64,000 bases of DNA from contig CAVZBZ010000001.1 of assembly GCA_963773665.1 (NCBI GenBank), positions 1,302,001 to 1,366,000 of the forward strand, in the 5' to 3' direction. A program made the position numbers and the translations under genes. Source of the stretch: DATJLY01 sp963773665 (GTDB lineage: Bacteria > Pseudomonadota > Alphaproteobacteria > ATCC43930 > CGMCC-115725). Under the pieces are notes generated by a model. The model saw nothing but the letters and a program-made list of their open reading frames with translations, did no database searches and was not told where the DNA came from. Shown in pieces: positions 10,742 through 17,994 of the stretch. Each line of letters opens with the position of its first letter. Position 1 is the stretch's first letter.

Positions 10742-11680
10742 CCGCTTTGGCGCGCGGTATACCAACCGCTTCCCGACAATCTCGCGGACAACTTTCTCAG
10801 TTCGCTCGCCGTCCGTGAAAGTGCGCGTATTCCAGCGCAATTCGAACTCCCGCAGATATCGGTGTAAGTGTTGCTCGCTCACATGATGGAAAGTGCCGAG
10901 GATGCCGCGTTTCAATACCGAGTGATACAACTCCGCGAAGTTCGTATGCAGGATGCCGCGCACATAACCCTGCTTCGACTTGTTAATGACGCCGTGTCCT
11001 TTGAAGCCCTTTCGGAGACCTTGGTACGCGTTCAGTTCGTCGGTGATAACGACGGCGTTATGATCCACGTTGGGGAACGCTACGCCCTGCAATGTCTCTG
11101 CGCTGCGATCCGACACAACGCGGGTACGGACATACCCGCCGCGCTCGATCAGCGTCATAACGATTGGCTTGGGCTTCCGCACATGGTGAGCATGAAGATT
11201 GTTCTTGGCCTTTCCGCCAACGAAGGTTTCGTCGATTTCGACAATTGGATTGACCGGACCGCCACCGAGCAACATGCGGTCCATTGGCGGCAGCGTCATA
11301 GCCTCGCGCACGCGATGGCACATGAACCAAGCCGACGAATAGGCGAGGCCGAGTTGGCGCTTTAGCTGGTTGGCACTCACGCCCTTCTTAGAACTGCACA
11401 TCATGTGAATGGCGATCAGCCACTTGCCGAGCGGGATATGGCTATTCTCGAAAATTGTCCCGACGCGCACGGTGAATTGCTTGCGGCAGGCCGCGCACTT
11501 TTTTAGGCCGAGCCGAACGCGGCCCTTTTTGTCCTTCACGCCGTTCAGGGCGTAAATCTTCTTCTCGCCCTTGTTACCGCAATGCGGGCAGACCACGCCT
11601 TCCGGCCAAACGATCTTCTCGGCCAGTTCAAACGCCTTGGCTTCATCGGCAACGTGGGCGGTCAGTTCGTGAAGGTTCAT
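10727..11680 (-). CDS. IS1595-family (ISXO2-like) transposase
   Basis: 317 residues. An N-terminal zinc ribbon (CPHC, then CAAC) is followed by FTVRVGTIFENSHIPLGKW and a DDE-type core: D in VEIDETFVGGK, D in VITDELNAY, and HTNFAELYHSVLKRG in place of the third acid, as usual in the family. ATG at 11680 is chosen because it follows the family start; a longer form begins at 11704. No terminal inverted repeats are visible, and the 3' end overlaps the putative toxin gene, so it does not look like a simple intact insertion sequence. Confidence 0.85.
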   Translation of the reverse strand: MNLHELTAHVADEAKAFELAEKIVWPEGVVCPHCGNKGEKKIYALNGVKDKKGRVRLGLKKCAACRKQFTVRVGTIFENSHIPLGKWLIAIHMMCSSKKGVSANQLKRQLGLAYSSAWFMCHRVREAMTLPPMDRMLLGGGPVNPIVEIDETFVGGKAKNNLHAHHVRKPKPIVMTLIERGGYVRTRVVSDRSAETLQGVAFPNVDHNAVVITDELNAYQGLRKGFKGHGVINKSKQGYVRGILHTNFAELYHSVLKRGILGTFHHVSEQHLHRYLREFELRWNTRTFTDGERTEKVVREIVGKRLVYRAPKRSLDG

Positions 11681-11819
11681 GGCCGGGCTCCGATCTTGCG
11701 GCAATTCTACTTATGGTATTGGGTTTGTTAACACGATAGTCGCGAAAGATAGGGGGATATTATACTTGACGTTCCCAGCCGCAAGGGATAAGATGGCTCA
11801 GAACCTAGGGAATTGAGCC

Positions 11820-12803
11820 ATGTCGTCCGTTTTGAACGCTCCGCACTTTCACGACGAAGCCGCTGCCTACGCCCATGTCGAGGCGCGGGTCTGGCCGAAT
11901 GGCCGGGTCTGCCCCCATTGCGGCGCTGTGGATCGATCAGGCCCGCTCAAGGGCAAGACTAACCGGCCCGGCCTTTACAAGTGCTATGCCTGCCGCAAGC
12001 CGTTCTCGGTGAAGGTCGGGACCATCTTCGAGGCAAGCCATATCCCGCTGCATGTCTGGCTACAGGCGATGTTCCTTGTCGCGTCCAGCAAGAAAGGCAT
12101 CAGCTCGCACCAACTCCACCGCACTCTCGGGATCACTCTCAAGTCGGCATGGTTCTTGAGCCATCGCATTCGCGAGGCGATGGACGATGGCTACGTTCAT
12201 CCGGGCGGCAAGATGGGCGGCTCGGGCAAGGTCGTAGAAGCCGATGAAACCGTGTATGGTCCGGACTTGGAACGCGACACTCGCGCTCGCCAGAAATTCC
12301 CCGGCAAGCACACCCGCGAGCATCTTGTCACGATCTACTCGCTGGTGGAGCGCGGCGGCGAGGTTCGTAGCTTCCACGTCAAGGACGTGAGCACCAGCAC
12401 CCTCACCGGCATCATGCAGGATCAGGTGAGCGAGAAGTCCTATGTTATGACCGATGAAAACCGCGCGTATCGCCCTGTGCGCCGCATGTTCGTCGCACAC
12501 TCAACCGTGAACCATTCCAGGCGTGAATACGTGCGCGAGGGCGCGCATACCAACAGCGTCGAAAACTTTTTCTCGATCTTCAAGCGCGGTCTGTTCGGCA
12601 CTTATCAGCACATGAGCGAGAAGCATCTGGCGCGGTATCTCGCGGAATTCGATTTCCGCTACAACAATCGAAAGGCGCTCGGCATCGAAGATCAACAGCG
12701 TGCCGAGAACATCGTGCGCGGCGTGTCGGGCAAGAGGCTCACTTACCGGATACCTCGTATCGGAACCGGCAAAGCCGTTATCGTACCGGCTCCCATTGCT
12801 TGA
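11820..12803 (+). CDS. IS1595-family (ISXO2-like) transposase, divergent paralogue
   Basis: 327 residues of the same family as its neighbour but clearly diverged: zinc ribbon CPHC/CYAC, FSVKVGTIFEASHIPLHVW, core D in VEADETVYG, D in VMTDENRAY, and HTNSVENFFSIFKRGLFGTY. A 139-bp gap separates the two divergent starts. An inverted repeat GGCTCA/TGAGCC lies just before this ATG. No terminal repeats or target duplication were found. Confidence 0.85.
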   Translation: MSSVLNAPHFHDEAAAYAHVEARVWPNGRVCPHCGAVDRSGPLKGKTNRPGLYKCYACRKPFSVKVGTIFEASHIPLHVWLQAMFLVASSKKGISSHQLHRTLGITLKSAWFLSHRIREAMDDGYVHPGGKMGGSGKVVEADETVYGPDLERDTRARQKFPGKHTREHLVTIYSLVERGGEVRSFHVKDVSTSTLTGIMQDQVSEKSYVMTDENRAYRPVRRMFVAHSTVNHSRREYVREGAHTNSVENFFSIFKRGLFGTYQHMSEKHLARYLAEFDFRYNNRKALGIEDQQRAENIVRGVSGKRLTYRIPRIGTGKAVIVPAPIA

Positions 12804-12852
12804 ATGGGAACAGTGGCAGCAAGTGCGTCGGCGCTTGTGACACTGAACGAAT

Positions 12853-13062
12853 TTATTTCTCGCCACCTTCGCCGGTCGTCGGCACAGGAAGATCATTGAG
12901 GCTCGGATCGTCCCCGCGATGCGCGCGACGCATCTTTTCGAGCTGCATCATCATCAGGTGCCTCGCCGCGTCATGTTCGGTATCCTCAAGTAGGATGGTT
13001 CGGGCGAACCACCTGAGGTACGCCGCCGCCTCCTTGGAGAGAGTGAACTTTATCTGCGGCAT
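12853..13062 (-). CDS. hypothetical protein, small
   Basis: 69 residues (MPQIKFTLSKEAAAYLRWFA, then a Met/His-rich helix RHLMMMQLEKMRR and an acidic tail). The first strand plus helices could be a ribbon-helix-helix or similar small DNA-binding fold, but no family is recognised. Three phased TAGCT repeats lie about 40-65 bases upstream of its start and may be its operator. Confidence 0.45.
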   Translation of the reverse strand: MPQIKFTLSKEAAAYLRWFARTILLEDTEHDAARHLMMMQLEKMRRAHRGDDPSLNDLPVPTTGEGGEK

Positions 13063-13101
13063 CTCTAGAAATGGCTTGAATTGGCTTATGATGGCCGTGG
13101 C

Positions 13102-13129
13102 TAGCTTAGATTAGCTAGATTTAGCTTGA
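13102..13129. promoter_or_regulatory. three TAGCT repeats at 10-bp spacing
   Basis: TAGCTTAGAT, TAGCTAGATT and TAGCTTGA start at 13102, 13112 and 13122, exactly one helical turn apart. Such phasing suggests binding of a multimeric protein. The nearest gene reading away is the small protein at 12853-13062. Confidence 0.35.
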
Positions 13130-13501
13130 ACGGTGAGTTGAATCATGGCACAAGCGATTGCGTCATTTTGGACACTGGACATAAAAAGACGGCCATCGTT
13201 TGATGGCCGCCAAGTTTGCAGAACCTAGTCGCCTAGGTGGCTCGACGCGCTAGGGGGCCGTAGTTCAGGCCCACCAGCCCCGCACACCCTCTTACGGGGA
13301 CGGCCCGCGATCCTTGGCAGGACGGGCCACTCCACCGAGCGGGACGGCCACAATGAGCCTCAGATTCACCTAAGTTTCAAGCAGATTTAGTATATGGCAG
13401 CGGCATATTACACCATGTCTGGTAGTGCAACTCGTTGCGGCACGGCGAGATTCACCATTTATTCCCACAATCCACATGCTTTAGAATTCGGTGGAAACCT
13501 C
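13130..13501. other. non-coding stretch with stem-loops
   Basis: No credible gene. There is a 7-bp hairpin CGGCCAT/ATGGCCG near 13189-13209, followed by several GACGGCC / GGCCGT segments up to about 13350 that could pair with one another. It might be a structured RNA or remains of an element; no known RNA family is recognised. Confidence 0.3.
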
Positions 13502-13663
13502 ATGCCCGCAAAGAAAAATCCCATCACAGAGGCCGAGCGTTCGCAGCGCTTCAAGGAGACTGCGCGCGAGCTTGGGGCCGATGAGACTGGCGAAACCTTC
13601 GAGCGGGCGTTCAAGAAGATCGTGCCGCCGAAGAAGCCGAAGGACGCTCCTAAGGAGCGTTAA
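13502..13663 (+). CDS. small conserved hypothetical protein
   Basis: 53 residues (MPAKKNPITEAERSQRFKET, then ARELGADETGETFERAFKKI and a basic tail). Closely similar short proteins with KNPI(S/T)xAExSxRF and ADExxExFERxxKxI are common single genes in Alphaproteobacteria, and the frame here is intact. Function unknown. Confidence 0.6.
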   Translation: MPAKKNPITEAERSQRFKETARELGADETGETFERAFKKIVPPKKPKDAPKER

Positions 13664-14091
13664 GTTGCATCGTACCAGCTATGGCGCATTCCCAACCACT
13701 AGGGCAAAATCGTCGTCTTTGACCTTGTCACCCAATGTCGCCCATTGCCAGCGAAGGGTGGCCGCAGTGAGAATGTCCGCGAGTATCTGCGCGTCTTTCG
13801 GCGTGTCGGTTTGCGCCTTGCCTGCAAGTTTTGGTGATACCCCGATGTAAAGCCCAGTGAGATCGGGCCGCACGTCACTGAAAAAGCAATTTGCCTTGGC
13901 CTTCCAATGATGGGCCAGGAAGACGCCTCCGACATCCTCGACGTAAATTCGCGAGGACGAGTCAGGAAGGCAATTTATGTTGAGCTCGAAGCGCTGATCT
14001 TCTGGGATTTTGTCGAGCGCTACCCCTAACGCTGATTTCTCAAAATCAGTCAATTTCCACGGCGACGGATGCTGGGTGTCTTGCTGATGTG

Positions 14092-15507
14092 GGTCGTGTC
14101 CCCGGTGGTGGTGTAGGAGCTGTGGGTAAGTAGCCTGCCGCAGCGACCGCAAGAGTCAGGCGGCGGCGGGCTACTTATCCACGGCGGTGGCCACCGCGGT
14201 GTTCTTCGGTAGGGTTGGGTTGCGACACGCAACTCTGACCTGGAGACCACCACGATGACCGACGACAAGATCGCGCTTCGCGAGCTGCTGGAAAAGGGCT
14301 CTGACGCGACGTTCCTTCGCGAGATGATCGGCTTTGCCGCGACCCGTCTGATGGAGTTGGAGAGCGAGAGCCTGTGCGGCGCCGGGCACGGCGAGCGCAG
14401 CGATGCCCGGCGCAACCATCGCAATGGCTATCGCGACCGCGACTGGGAGACCCGCGCCGGCACGGTCGAGCTGCGCATTCCGAAGCTGCGCCGGGGCAGC
14501 TACTTTCCGGGCTTCCTGGAGCCGCGCCGCACCGCCGAGAAGGCGCTCACGGCGGTCATTCAGGAGGCCTACGTCCAGGGGATATCGACCCGCTCGGTGG
14601 ACGAGCTGGTGAAGGCCATGGGCATGGAGGGCGTCAGCAAGAGCCAGGTCTCGCGGCTCTGCGGCGAGATCGACGAGCGCGTCAAAGCCTTCCTGTCGCG
14701 GCCGATCGAGGGCGAGTGGCCGTATCTCTGGCTCGATGCGACCTACGTCAAAGCGCGCCGCGACCACCACATCGTCTCGGTCGCGGTCATCGTCGCGGTG
14801 GCCGTGAACACCGACGGGCGCCGCGAGGTGCTCGGCATGACCGTCGGTGACAGCGAAGCCGAGCCGTTCTGGATCGGGTTCCTGCGCGGCCTGCGCCAGC
14901 GCGGCCTGCGCGGCGTCAAGCTCGTCGTCTCCGACGCGCATGACGGGCTCAAGGCCGCGATCACCAAGATCCTCAACGCGACATGGCAACGCTGCCGCTT
15001 CCACTTCATGCGCAACGCCATGGCGCATGCGGGCAAGACGCAGCGCCGCATCGTCGCCGCGTGGATCGGCACGGCGTTCGCCGAGACCGACCCCGAAGCG
15101 GCGCGAGCCCAGTGGCGCAAGGTCGCCGACCAGGCCCGGCCGCGAGTGCCCAAGCTGGCGGCCCTGATGGACGACGCAGAGGCCGACGTGCTCGCCTACA
15201 TGGGCTTCCCGGCGCCGCACCGCGCCCAGCTCTGTAGCACCAACCCGCTGGAGCGGCTCAACAAGGAGATCAAGCGCCGCAGCGATGTCGTCGGAATCTT
15301 CCCCAACGAAGCCGCCGTCATCCGCCTCGTCGGCGCACTGCTGCTCGAGCAGAACGACGAATGGGCCACCACGCGACGCTACATGAGTCTGGAGACGCTC
15401 GGTGCCGTGAGCGATACTGCCCTCGTCAGCTTGCCAGCCCTGGCAACCTGACGGCGGTCCAACCCGCCGGCGAGCACTGCTCTTACACCACGCCCTGGGG
15501 CACGATC
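14092..15507 (+). mobile_element. IS256-family insertion sequence, 1416 bp, with 8-bp target duplication
   Basis: The ends are imperfect inverted repeats (left GGTCGTGTCCCC, right complement GATCGTGCCCCAG, similarity extending about 30 bases). The 8-mer CTGATGTG occurs directly outside both ends (14084-14091 and 15508-15515), the 8-9 bp duplication expected of this family. A further inverted repeat (GTAAGTAGCC / GGCTACTTATC) lies inside the left end at about 14128-14178. One transposase gene fills the element, which appears complete. Confidence 0.9.
14255..15451 (+). CDS. IS256-family (Mutator-like) transposase
   Basis: 398 residues, full length for the family. The DDE residues are in WLDATYVKAR, VVSDAHDGLK and CSTNPLERLNKEIKRR. 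The C/H motif region WQRCRFHFMRNAMAH is also present. The gene is intact inside an element with good ends, so it may be active. Confidence 0.92.
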   Translation: MTDDKIALRELLEKGSDATFLREMIGFAATRLMELESESLCGAGHGERSDARRNHRNGYRDRDWETRAGTVELRIPKLRRGSYFPGFLEPRRTAEKALTAVIQEAYVQGISTRSVDELVKAMGMEGVSKSQVSRLCGEIDERVKAFLSRPIEGEWPYLWLDATYVKARRDHHIVSVAVIVAVAVNTDGRREVLGMTVGDSEAEPFWIGFLRGLRQRGLRGVKLVVSDAHDGLKAAITKILNATWQRCRFHFMRNAMAHAGKTQRRIVAAWIGTAFAETDPEAARAQWRKVADQARPRVPKLAALMDDAEADVLAYMGFPAPHRAQLCSTNPLERLNKEIKRRSDVVGIFPNEAAVIRLVGALLLEQNDEWATTRRYMSLETLGAVSDTALVSLPALAT

Positions 15508-16067
15508 CTGATGTGCGTCTCGCTGGCCATTGCTATAGGCCTCTAATCGAAGGCCCTCGACGTAAACACCCCCAATCAACAACGACAACGCGACGGCACA
15601 CGTACCGAAAACGCTCCACCCGATTACCGGGAGCCAAGGATGACGAAGAGTTCCCTCTTTTGGTTCGCCGACGAAAACGACGTATGCCATTCCCGCGACT
15701 ATCAACCCCGCGCTCGTAATCCACGACGATGCTATGGAGGCGAACAAGGCGGGATCGCCTCCCATTTCTTTGACCGCATCGAAAGTAAAACGGATGTGGT
15801 CTTCCCAGCCGGATAGCCTTTGCACGACCCCCAATAACGAGATGAGCCAGCCGGGAAGCTTGTAGCGTGCCAGCAATCGACGTGGGTTGAATGACAAGCC
15901 GCGCTTCTCGGTCCAATTCGCGACCGCCTCCAAGAAACCGGCAGCGAGCGATTTGATTTTTTCAATTCGGCGCATGACCTCCCCGCATGAGGTGAGGCGA
16001 TCATAGCCTCAACCCCTTGCGGGTGGGAACGCGAAATATAACATCCCCAAAGATAGTGTTGCAGAAC

Positions 16068-16089
16068 TATATACAGATATGTTTATATA
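16068..16089. promoter_or_regulatory. AT-rich palindrome upstream of the arsR-methyltransferase gene
   Basis: A 22-base sequence running TATATA-CAGATATGTT-TATATA, palindromic at most positions, in very GC-rich surroundings and about 37 bases before the ATG at 16126. It resembles the operator type used by ArsR-family regulators of S-adenosylmethionine metabolism (SahR-like) and is probably the autoregulatory site of this operon. Confidence 0.55.
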
Positions 16090-16125
16090 CCCAGGAAGGT
16101 AAGTTTGCCGCCTGGGAGTTTTGGC

Positions 16126-17091
16126 ATGGAACAGCTTCTCGCCGCCTTGCGCGCCGCCGCCGAGCCGACCCGGCTCCGGCTTCTGGCGCTGTGCGCCGAG
16201 GGCGAGCTGACGGTGAGCGAGCTGACCGACATCCTGGGCCAGAGCCAGCCGCGCGTGTCGCGCCACCTGAAATTGCTGTGCGAGGCAGGGCTGTTGGACC
16301 GGTTCCGCGAGGCGAACTGGGTGTTCTATCGCCTGGCGCGCGGCACCGGGGTGGCCGAGCGGCTCGTCGCCATGGTGCCGGCCGAGGATCCGGTCGTGGC
16401 GCTCGACCGCGAGCGGCTCGACCAGGTGAAGCGCCACCGCGCCGCGGCGGCCGAGGCCTATTTCCGCACCAACGCCGAAGACTGGGACCGCATCCGCTCG
16501 CTCCATATCGACGACCGCGACGTCGAGGCGGCGCTCGTCGAGCTTCTTTCCGACGAGCCGATCGACGATCTTCTCGACATCGGCACCGGTACGGGCCGCG
16601 TGCTCGAGGTGATGGCGCCGCGCGTGGAACGCGCGCTCGGCGTCGATCTGTCGCGCGAGATGCTGGCGGTGGCGCGCGTAAATCTCGAGCGCGCAGGTGC
16701 GCGCAACTGCGCGATCCGCCAGGGCGACATGTACCAGCTCCCGGCGCCGGGCGCGTCGTTCGATGCCGTCGTCATCCACCAGGTGCTGCACTACGCCGAG
16801 CGCCCGGGCCGCGCCATCGCCGAAGCCGCGCGCGTGCTGCGCCCGGGCGGGCGGCTCGTCGTCGCCGATTTCGCGCCGCACGAGCTCGAATTCCTGCGCA
16901 CCGGGCACGCGCACCGGCGCCTGGGCTTCGCCGATGCCGAGATCATGGAGTTTTGCCGCGAGGCGGGCCTGCGGCCGCTGCAGCCGGTGCATCTGCCGGG
17001 CGAAAAACTCACCGTCGTGCTGTGGCTCGCGCGCAAGGACGGCGCGCCGCACGCGGCCGAGGAAGCGCACGCGCGGGAGATTGCGCGATGA
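16126..17091 (+). CDS. ArsR-family regulator fused to SAM-dependent methyltransferase
   Basis: 321 residues. Residues about 1-90 form an ArsR winged helix-turn-helix (AEPTRLRLLALCAEGELTVS, then QSQPRVSRHLKLL). Residues about 140-310 form a class I methyltransferase with the glycine motif LLDIGTGTGRVLEVMA and VVIHQVLHYAERP. ATG 16126 has GGGAG seven bases upstream. This fusion next to metF and metH is typical of regulators thought to sense SAM or S-adenosylhomocysteine and control methionine-cycle genes. The stop overlaps the metF start (ATGA). Confidence 0.85.
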   Translation: MEQLLAALRAAAEPTRLRLLALCAEGELTVSELTDILGQSQPRVSRHLKLLCEAGLLDRFREANWVFYRLARGTGVAERLVAMVPAEDPVVALDRERLDQVKRHRAAAAEAYFRTNAEDWDRIRSLHIDDRDVEAALVELLSDEPIDDLLDIGTGTGRVLEVMAPRVERALGVDLSREMLAVARVNLERAGARNCAIRQGDMYQLPAPGASFDAVVIHQVLHYAERPGRAIAEAARVLRPGGRLVVADFAPHELEFLRTGHAHRRLGFADAEIMEFCREAGLRPLQPVHLPGEKLTVVLWLARKDGAPHAAEEAHAREIAR

Positions 17092-17993
17092 GAGCCGCGC
17101 TGCTGGCCGCCGATCCGCTCGCCGCGTCGGGCGCCAAGCGGCCGCTCGTCTCGTTCGAGTTCTTCCCGCCCAAGAATGCCGAGGCCGAAGAGCGGCTGTG
17201 GCAGACGGTGAAGCGGCTCGAACCGTTGGGCCCGCGCTTCGTTTCCGTGACCTACGGCGCCGGCGGCTCGACCCGCGAGAGGACGCACGCGACCGTGCGG
17301 CGCATCCGCGAGGAGACGCGGCTCGAGCCCGCGGCGCATCTGACCTGCGTCGGCGCCTCGCGCGCCGAGATCGACGAGGTGGCGCGGCTCTATTGGGATG
17401 CGGGCATCCGCCATCTCGTGGCGCTGCGCGGCGATGCGCCGGCGAGCGCGGGGCGCTATGCCCCCCATCCCGAAGGCTATGCCTATGCCGCCGATCTGGT
17501 CGCAGGATTGCTGCGGCGGGCGCCGTTCGAGGTGAGCGTCGCAGCATATCCCGAAACCCATCCCGAGGCCGCGAGCGAAGCCGCCGATCTCGCCAACCTG
17601 AAGCGCAAGATCGACGCGGGTGCGACGCGCGCGATCACGCAGCTTTTCTTCGAGCCCGAGATTTTCCTGCGCTTTCGCGACCGCGCGCGTGCGGCCGGCG
17701 TCACCGTGCCGCTCGTGCCCGGCATCCTGCCGGTGACCAACTTCGCGCAGGTGCAGAAATTCGCGGCCGCGTGCGGCGCGAGCCTGCCGGCCTGGATGAC
17801 GCGGCTGTTCGACGGGCTCGACGACGATCCCGAGACGCGGCGTCTCGTCGCCGCCTCGATCGCCGCCGAGCAGTGCCGCCGGCTCCAGGCCGAGGGCGTC
17901 GACGAGTTCCACTTCTACACGCTGAACCGCGCCGAGCTGATCGTTGCGATCTGCCGCATGATCGGCCTCTACGCGCAAGCGCAGGCGGCCTGA
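17088..17993 (+). CDS. metF: 5,10-methylenetetrahydrofolate reductase
   Basis: 301 residues of the TIM-barrel flavoprotein: SFEFFPPKN near the N-terminus, TYGAGGST, HLTCVG, HLVALRGD, VAAYPETHPEA and GATRAITQLFFE. MetF reduces methylene-THF to methyl-THF, the methyl donor for MetH encoded next. Translation is coupled to the regulator upstream, and metH starts two bases after its stop. Confidence 0.95.
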   Translation: MRAALLAADPLAASGAKRPLVSFEFFPPKNAEAEERLWQTVKRLEPLGPRFVSVTYGAGGSTRERTHATVRRIREETRLEPAAHLTCVGASRAEIDEVARLYWDAGIRHLVALRGDAPASAGRYAPHPEGYAYAADLVAGLLRRAPFEVSVAAYPETHPEAASEAADLANLKRKIDAGATRAITQLFFEPEIFLRFRDRARAAGVTVPLVPGILPVTNFAQVQKFAAACGASLPAWMTRLFDGLDDDPETRRLVAASIAAEQCRRLQAEGVDEFHFYTLNRAELIVAICRMIGLYAQAQAA

Positions 17994-17994
17994 C

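Larger units (their letters stand above)
13679..15975 (-). pseudogene. membrane protein gene split by the IS256-family element
   Basis: The N-terminal part is 15508-15975 and the C-terminal part 13679-14083. Removing the element plus one copy of the target duplication joins them in frame (AYSNGQRDAHQQDTQHPSP) to give a protein of about 290 residues. It has a basic start MRRIEKIKSLAAG, at least two membrane spans (SSWITSAGLIVAGMAYVVFV and VFGTCAVALSLLIGGVYV), and then a soluble domain with IYVEDVGGVFLAHHW and ending ALVVGNAP. I do not recognise the family. The clean junction shows that the gene was intact when the element landed. Confidence 0.75.
9049..16056. mobile_element. candidate accessory island between mlaC and the methionine operon
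   Basis: All unusual genes of the first 20 kb lie in this interval: the odd tRNA, the Panacea unit, three transposases, small orphans and a disrupted membrane protein. Its base composition is visibly less GC-rich than the flanks. The interval is bounded by the same 12-mer CCCCAAAGATAG at 9049-9060 and 16045-16056, just upstream of the divergent mlaC and arsR-methyltransferase genes. No integrase is encoded. The boundary repeat is short and could be coincidence. Confidence 0.4.
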
